Source: Methanosarcinales archaeon (GTDB lineage: Archaea > Halobacteriota > Methanosarcinia > Methanosarcinales > Methanogasteraceae). Taken from it: a stretch of 10,716 nt of DNA. The translations under genes were made by a program, and so were the position numbers. The notes under the pieces were generated by a model. The model searched no databases. It saw nothing but the letters and a program-made list of their open reading frames with translations, and was not told the DNA's origin. The stretch is taken from contig DAOWIV010000028.1 in assembly GCA_030640725.1 (NCBI GenBank), positions 1 through 10,716 on the forward strand, given 5' to 3'. How positions within the stretch are numbered: position 1 is the stretch's first letter; the number at the start of each line of letters is the position of its first letter. Below, piece after piece: positions 6,811-10,716 of this stretch.

Positions 6811-7323
6811 CTAATATAATTTTCCATTCTTCCAGAAAAACGATTTGTCCGGAGGTCTGCTGAGCATATTGAATACGCTTGGATACAGTTTCGGATATTT
6901 TGCCTCTTCAAGCGGGATGTTGAACATCCCGTCAGGCGCATCATCATCCCCACCCAGCCCGATAACAATGAACACAGGTATCTTCCGTTCTTGCGAGAAT
7001 TTCCAGTACCTTTTCAGTTGTTTGGGGTTTGTCCAATCCAACATCTCCCCGTTAAGTCCCGAGCGGTATTTACATTCCACAGCAAACATTTCGCCAGATG
7101 GAATGTATCTAAAGACGAAATCAGGATTCATGCTGCTTTCAACATATCGTTCTTTGTTAGTTTCAGTCGAATGCGTCTTTTCTGCGACTGAAAAGTATTT
7201 TTTCGAGAACAAATCCTCTACATACTCCTCAAATCTCAAACCAACCACGAACGAATCGTTGGAAGTTTCATGTTTTATCTCTTTGAGCAGGTCAATCCCA
7301 CTGTCAATTACTTTGTCAAGCAA
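6811..7323 (-). CDS. PD-(D/E)XK-type nuclease, restriction endonuclease-like
   Basis: A predicted nuclease of the restriction-endonuclease-like fold. Numbered from the TTG start at 7323 (170 residues), it has an N-terminal helix with FEEYVEDLF, then NPDF (P67, D68), a strand pair and VECKYR (E83, K85). This gives the PD...(D/E)xK metal site. QLKRYWKFSQ and the strand IPVFIVIGLGG follow, where such enzymes often carry a conserved Gln. No recognition domain is visible, so the target is unknown. The frame is open to GTG 7371, with ATG 7344 between, but GGAGGTGA at 7334-7341 lies downstream of both and 10 bases before TTG 7323, so TTG is preferred. It follows ADH synthase closely and may share its transcript. 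GC is about 35-45% in sampled lines, against about 60% in ADH synthase, which suggests transfer. Confidence 0.72.
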   Translation of the reverse strand: MLDKVIDSGIDLLKEIKHETSNDSFVVGLRFEEYVEDLFSKKYFSVAEKTHSTETNKERYVESSMNPDFVFRYIPSGEMFAVECKYRSGLNGEMLDWTNPKQLKRYWKFSQERKIPVFIVIGLGGDDDAPDGMFNIPLEEAKYPKLYPSVFNMLSRPPDKSFFWKNGKLY

Positions 7324-7333
7324 ACCCAGGCCC

Positions 7334-7341
7334 TCACCTCC
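7334..7341 (-). promoter_or_regulatory. Ribosome binding site pointing to a TTG start
   Basis: The minus strand reads GGAGGTGA, a near-perfect anti-16S match, 10 bases before TTG 7323. If translation began upstream at GTG 7371 or ATG 7344 this site would be coding (Gly-Gly-Glu), giving an odd glycine-rich N-terminus. Confidence 0.6.
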
Positions 7342-7397
7342 CATACACACTATAACATTTGTATTTATCACACTTAAACCCGGGTTCCCAAAACTCT

Positions 7398-8195
7398 CTA
7401 CGCAAGGATCTTTAACGCCTCATCGACGCTGATATCGTCATGCACGAGCGATGAGATTGCGCGGGTCATCCGAACAGGATCCTCTGCCTGAAACACGTTC
7501 CTACCAGCCGCCGCACCAGCAGCACCTGCTTTTATCGCGTCGCGGATCACCTCTAAAAATTCCCGGTCAGTGTTCGTCTTTGGTCCTCCTGCGATCACCA
7601 CTGGCACCGGGCAGCCATCGACTACTGTTCTGAACGATTCGGGATCGCCGGTGTAATTGGTCTTGATGATGTCCGCACCGAGTTCGGCGCCAGCCCGAGC
7701 TGCAAGTGCGACCACGGTCGGATCATGCTGGTTGGGTATACCGCGACCTCGCGGATACATCATCGCTACAAGCGGCATTCCCCAGTAATCGCAGTCGTCC
7801 GCGACAGCGCCAAGATATTCAAGCTGGTCTGATTCGGTGTCAGAACCGACATTGATGTGTACGCTCACAGCGTCCGCACCAAGCCGGATCGCCTCCTCGA
7901 CTGTGCATACCCGCACCTTGTTGTTCGGGTCAGGTCCAAGCGACGTGGACGCGCTCATGTGAACGATCAATCCGATGTCGTGCCCGTATCCACGGTGCCC
8001 GTGCGCAACCATCCCTTTCTGCACCAGAACCGCATCTGCGCCTCCCTCGGCAGCTTTATTTATAGCGTCTCCGATATTTATAAGCCCGTTTATCGGACCT
8101 TCCGACACTCCGTGGTCCATCGGGATGATTAGAGTCTTTCCACTCTTCCTATCGATGATCCGTTCGATCCGTATCTTCTTTCCTATTTCAGACAT
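7398..8195 (-). CDS. 2-amino-3,7-dideoxy-D-threo-hept-6-ulosonate (ADH) synthase
   Basis: A 265-residue class I aldolase of the DhnA/FbaB type. In archaea without DAHP synthase, ADH synthase joins L-aspartate semialdehyde to a 6-deoxy-5-ketofructose phosphate, making the precursor of 3-dehydroquinate for aromatic amino acids. Visible residues: Asp27 in IIPMDHGVS, Tyr147 in MMYPRG, the Schiff-base Lys178 in DIIKTNYTGD, and the phosphate loops VIAGGPKT and GAAGAAAGRNVFQ. The spacing of these three residues is the same as Asp33, Tyr153 and Lys184 of the Methanocaldococcus enzyme MJ0400. The frame is open for 13 more codons, but GGTGA at 8200-8204 fixes ATG 8195. Its usual partner, dehydroquinate synthase II, is not in the window. 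A plain fructose-bisphosphate aldolase is the alternative call. Confidence 0.88.
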   Translation of the reverse strand: MSEIGKKIRIERIIDRKSGKTLIIPMDHGVSEGPINGLINIGDAINKAAEGGADAVLVQKGMVAHGHRGYGHDIGLIVHMSASTSLGPDPNNKVRVCTVEEAIRLGADAVSVHINVGSDTESDQLEYLGAVADDCDYWGMPLVAMMYPRGRGIPNQHDPTVVALAARAGAELGADIIKTNYTGDPESFRTVVDGCPVPVVIAGGPKTNTDREFLEVIRDAIKAGAAGAAAGRNVFQAEDPVRMTRAISSLVHDDISVDEALKILA

Positions 8196-8199
8196 GATT

Positions 8200-8204
8200 T
8201 CACC
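8200..8204 (-). promoter_or_regulatory. Ribosome binding site that decides the ADH synthase start
   Basis: GGTGA on the minus strand lies four bases before ATG 8195 and excludes the longer open frame up to 8234. The resulting N-terminus, MSEIGKKIRIERI, matches the family's usual beginning. Confidence 0.75.
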
Positions 8205-8242
8205 GTTCTGAATCGTATGTGTGATATTTACCACGGCAGGGC

Positions 8243-8254
8243 ATTAATAAGTAT
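8243..8254. promoter_or_regulatory. AT-rich element of the divergent promoter
   Basis: ATTAATAAGTAT lies between ADH synthase and the CARDB gene. On the minus strand ACTTATTAAT could be the TATA box of ADH synthase, giving a leader of about 25 bases. On the plus strand it could also serve the CARDB gene with a very short leader. No other AT-rich element serves the minus strand. Confidence 0.35.
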
Positions 8255-8268
8255 TGCCTGACCCGAGT

Positions 8269-8281
8269 GGTGATATATATT
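8269..8281 (+). promoter_or_regulatory. Overlapping ribosome site and TATA-like box of CARDB gene
   Basis: GGTGAT (8269-8274) lies seven bases before ATG 8282, while TGATATATATT (8271-8281) is a strong TATA match centred about 26 bases before the in-frame ATG 8303. The same DNA therefore supports either a leadered start at 8282 or a leaderless start at 8303. Both leave a usable signal peptide. Confidence 0.4.
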
Positions 8282-9520
8282 ATGGCGTACAATTACGCAC
8301 ACATGAAAGGGCTTACGTTGTTTGTACTTGTGTATGTATTGCTCATGGCGCCGGGCGCAGGCGCGGACGGGGTGTATCCCACCGACGCTCCTGCGCTTAC
8401 TGCGAGCCTCTCCCAGCAGATTCCCTATCCTGCACACCCTGGCGAGGAGCTGACGCTCGTCATCAAAACCACAAACTTCGGGGACGAACCCGCAAAGGAT
8501 ATCATCTGGTATCTGGACGCAAAAGAGCCGTTTGAACTGAAGGAGACTGATGACGCCACGCAGACCCTTCCTGAACTTCGGTGTGGCGAGACTGCGAACA
8601 CTGATTATTATCTGACCGTCGATCCCGATGCAAGGTCTGGCGAGTACATAATCGATCTTAATATCACGTACAGCGGCGATTTTGACTCTGACCGTGAGTA
8701 CCTCACCACGAAGAGCGAGGTGGAACTCACGGTCGTGGTGCAGGGGTCCCCGGATCTCGTGCTCCTGAATGCCGATATACCAAAAGCAGCCATCAAATCG
8801 GAGTTTGATGCGAAATTCTCGATCAAGAATGTTGGAACCGGACCGGCGAAGAATGTGAAAGTTTCTTTTGCGAACCAGACCAGTATTCTCCCGAAGAGAT
8901 CGATCTGCTACATCGACACGATAGCACCGGGAGAGACCGCGGTCGTCGAATCGGGTTTCTTTGTAGACACCACAACGCTATCCCAGCATCCGCTGTCGAT
9001 AACGATCCTGTACGAGGACGAGGTGCATGAAACGCAGCCAGCCCAGTCGTATTCGGCGCTTGTTCCTGTTGTGAGCGGAAACACGCTCTTTGTCTACCTT
9101 GATTCCCAGGATCAGCTTACACCAGGCACGGTCGGCGAGATCACGATAGGCGTTGCAAACCGCGGGCTTGCGCGGGCAAAGCATGTCAGCCTCACGATCT
9201 CTGACGGGGCTCAATTCGAGCTGATCGATACGAGCACCAGGTACATCGGCGACATCGAGAGCGATGACTACGACACCGTGGATTTCGTGATCCTTCCGGA
9301 GCCGGGCTGCCGCAGCGTGACTGTCGAGGTGCACTATGCGGATGACTACGGCGAGGCGTACGACACGACCGTCGACGTCCCGATCCGGGTCTACACCGCT
9401 GGTGAAATGCGAGCGATTTCGCCGGAGAGTGGCGGGAACACCGGGGTAATCATCGGAGTGCTCGTTATAGTGCTGATCTTTGTTTTCAGAAAACGCATTA
9501 AAAGGATCATATCCAGATGA
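8282..9520 (+). CDS. Membrane-anchored exported protein with CARDB-like domains
   Basis: About 412 residues from ATG 8282. A signal peptide (MKGLTLFVLVYVLLMAPGAGA, about residues 8-28) precedes three similar beta-sandwich units at about 50-152, 158-263 and 268-371. Each starts with a hydrophobic strand and has an N-x-G turn (KTTNFGDEPAK, SIKNVGTGPAK, GVANRGLARAK) followed by a PGE- or GD-like loop before an alternating strand. This is the pattern of CARDB/COG1361 'S-layer-like' domains. A short spacer leads to one membrane helix (TGVIIGVLVIVLIFVF, about 387-402) and a basic inside tail (RKRIKRIISR), so most of the protein lies outside, fixed at its C-terminus. It overlaps the ABC permease by ATGA, so the two probably form one complex, with this protein as extracytoplasmic adaptor or substrate-binding part. 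Starts 8267 (GTG) and 8303 (ATG) are also possible. Confidence 0.82.
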   Translation: MAYNYAHMKGLTLFVLVYVLLMAPGAGADGVYPTDAPALTASLSQQIPYPAHPGEELTLVIKTTNFGDEPAKDIIWYLDAKEPFELKETDDATQTLPELRCGETANTDYYLTVDPDARSGEYIIDLNITYSGDFDSDREYLTTKSEVELTVVVQGSPDLVLLNADIPKAAIKSEFDAKFSIKNVGTGPAKNVKVSFANQTSILPKRSICYIDTIAPGETAVVESGFFVDTTTLSQHPLSITILYEDEVHETQPAQSYSALVPVVSGNTLFVYLDSQDQLTPGTVGEITIGVANRGLARAKHVSLTISDGAQFELIDTSTRYIGDIESDDYDTVDFVILPEPGCRSVTVEVHYADDYGEAYDTTVDVPIRVYTAGEMRAISPESGGNTGVIIGVLVIVLIFVFRKRIKRIISR

Positions 9521-10716
9521 AACTCTTGGATTACTTCCGGTTCTGCATAAGAGGCTTGGTGCAGCGTAAAACCCGGAGTTACTTAACGATCATCGGCATT
9601 GTGATTGGTATCATGGCGATCGTGGGCTTGATCTCGATCGGGGTCGGGATGCAGGTCTACATGGACGAGCAGATCGGGAAGATGGGCGTGAACAAGATCA
9701 TAATAATGCCGGTGCCGCCGGGTGGGGGTTTTGGTCCGACCGCCGCATCGACGTACTTTACAGATCGGGACGCAAGAGTCGTCGAGAAGGTGCGTGGGGT
9801 CGATGCGAACTGCTACATGGTCTACCGAACCTCGATCGTAACCTACAAGGATATCGATGCGGTGGCACCGGTTGTCGGCATGGTGCCGTCGATTGCAGAG
9901 GATGCGTATTTTGATGTTCAGGGGTATGAACTCGGATCAGGGAGGGCTCTGGAGGATAAGGATACCCATAAGATAACGATTGGTTACTGGACTGCGTACA
10001 AGACTTTTAAGGTCAGGGATACCTACAAAGAGGTCAAGATAGGCGATAAGATCGAGATCAAGGATCAGGGATTCAAGGTCATCGGGATCATGGAGGAGAT
10101 CGGGAACCGGGATGATGACATGACGATTAGCATGAGCCTCGATGATGCGGAGCAGCTCTTTGACGTGAGCGATGAATACGACTTCTTCTTCGTGAAGGTG
10201 AAGGAGGGCGCGGATCCGGAGAATGTTGCAGAGCGCATCAGGGATCGGCTTGAAGATGAGCGTGACGAGGAGGATTTCACGGTCATGACCGCGGCACAAC
10301 TCTCAGAGACGGTTGGTGGAATACTTTCAGCGGTATCCGCAGTTCTGATCGGGATCGGCGCGATCTCGCTTCTCGTTGGCGGTGTCGGGATCATGAATAC
10401 GATGTACACCGCAGTTATAGAGAGAACGCGGGAGATCGGGAACCGGGACGATGACATGACGATTATCATGAGTCTTGATGATGCGGAGGATCTTTTCGAC
10501 GTGAGCAATGAATATGACTTCTTCTTCGTGAAGATAAAGGAAGGAGCCGATCCTGAAGATGTTGCAGAGCGTATCGGGGACCGGCTTGAAGATGAACATG
10601 ACGAGGAGGATTTCGCGGTCCTGGCGGCAGCACAACTCTCAGAGCCGGGTGGTGGAATACTTTCAGCAGTATCTGCAGTCCTGATGGGGATCGGTGCGAT
10701 CTCGCTTCTCGTTGGC
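9517..10716 (+). CDS. MacB/FtsX-type ABC transporter permease, partial, with internal duplication
   Basis: The frame is open for 400 codons to the window end. Residues 1-45 (MKLLDYFRFCIRGLVQRKTRSYLTIIGIVIGIMAIV) are the classic start of MacB-type permeases: an amphipathic helix, then membrane helix 1. The extracytoplasmic domain runs to about 265, helix 2 is at about 269-292 (ILSAVSAVLIGIGAISLLVGGVGIMNTMY), and the cytoplasmic coupling motif ERTREIG is at 302-308. A normal family member continues with a conserved cytoplasmic stretch and helices 3 and 4. Here it continues into a second copy of the end of the outer domain and of helix 2 (see the repeat). The ATPase partner is not in the window. 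The start overlaps the previous stop as ATGA. The product may be a recombined or decaying gene. Confidence 0.85.
   Translation, partial: MKLLDYFRFCIRGLVQRKTRSYLTIIGIVIGIMAIVGLISIGVGMQVYMDEQIGKMGVNKIIIMPVPPGGGFGPTAASTYFTDRDARVVEKVRGVDANCYMVYRTSIVTYKDIDAVAPVVGMVPSIAEDAYFDVQGYELGSGRALEDKDTHKITIGYWTAYKTFKVRDTYKEVKIGDKIEIKDQGFKVIGIMEEIGNRDDDMTISMSLDDAEQLFDVSDEYDFFFVKVKEGADPENVAERIRDRLEDERDEEDFTVMTAAQLSETVGGILSAVSAVLIGIGAISLLVGGVGIMNTMYTAVIERTREIGNRDDDMTIIMSLDDAEDLFDVSNEYDFFFVKIKEGADPEDVAERIGDRLEDEHDEEDFAVLAAAQLSEPGGGILSAVSAVLMGIGAISLLVG
10096..10716 (+). repeat. 336-base in-frame tandem duplication inside the permease
   Basis: Unit 1 is 10096-10431, and unit 2 starts at 10432 and is cut at the window end after 285 bases. 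Both open with GAGATCGGGAACCGGGA. By hand alignment there are about 35 mismatches in 285 bases (about 12%) and no gaps. Of the 32 codons that differ, about 19 are silent, and about 13 of 95 residues change. The unit covers the end of the outer domain, membrane helix 2 and the ERTR of the coupling loop. The junction lies where REIG of the coupling loop meets EIGNRDD of the outer domain. Confidence 0.93.

Noticed and set aside
9937..10635. Minus-strand open frames within the permease
   Set aside because: They are antisense shadows, and two of them look alike only because the permease carries the duplicated unit.
1..10716. CRISPR array, tRNA or rRNA gene
   Set aside because: I saw no regularly spaced repeats, no tRNA T-arm pattern with matching stems outside coding DNA, and no rRNA-like sequence.

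Overview
The window comes from a euryarchaeon with methanogen-type metabolism (a methanogen, or a methane/alkane oxidiser that keeps the methanogenesis genes). Three things support this: a full-length methanogenesis marker protein 2, an archaeal NAC homologue, and the archaeal ADH synthase that replaces the classical first steps of aromatic amino acid synthesis. Gene starts also look archaeal, with TATA-like boxes about 25 bases upstream and GGTGA/GAGGTGA ribosome sites. No tRNA, rRNA, CRISPR array or insertion sequence was found by eye.

Layout. Positions 1-396 (minus) hold an AT-rich pair: the first residues of an Mrr_N-type winged-helix protein, cut by the window edge, and a small unrecognised gene that overlaps it. 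Positions 671-3735 (minus) hold NAC followed by a large Ski2-like helicase with two cysteine clusters. The gap between them carries a possible RNA fold. A divergent promoter region leads to plus-strand genes: a metallo-beta-lactamase-fold hydrolase (3877-4473), a predicted exported lipoprotein that fuses an FKBP and a cyclophilin prolyl isomerase (4578-5666), and methanogenesis marker protein 2 (5746-6726). Converging on these are ADH synthase (8195 to 7398) and, just behind it, an AT-rich PD-(D/E)XK-type nuclease that probably starts at TTG. From a second divergent promoter a membrane-anchored exported protein with three CARDB-like domains is translationally coupled (ATGA overlap) to a MacB/FtsX-type ABC permease that runs off the window end.

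The most unusual sequence signal is in that permease. A 336-base in-frame unit, from the end of the extracytoplasmic domain through the second membrane helix, is followed by a second copy about 12% diverged. The join lies at a short shared sequence (GAGATCGGGA) where a normal permease would continue towards helix 3. This predicts a broken membrane topology, so a recombined, decaying or mis-assembled gene is as likely as a new architecture. The FKBP-cyclophilin lipoprotein is the clearest unusual protein. I do not see a convincing multi-gene system that is wholly new. The CARDB protein plus permease pair and the low-GC nuclease-type loci are the best candidates for accessory functions.
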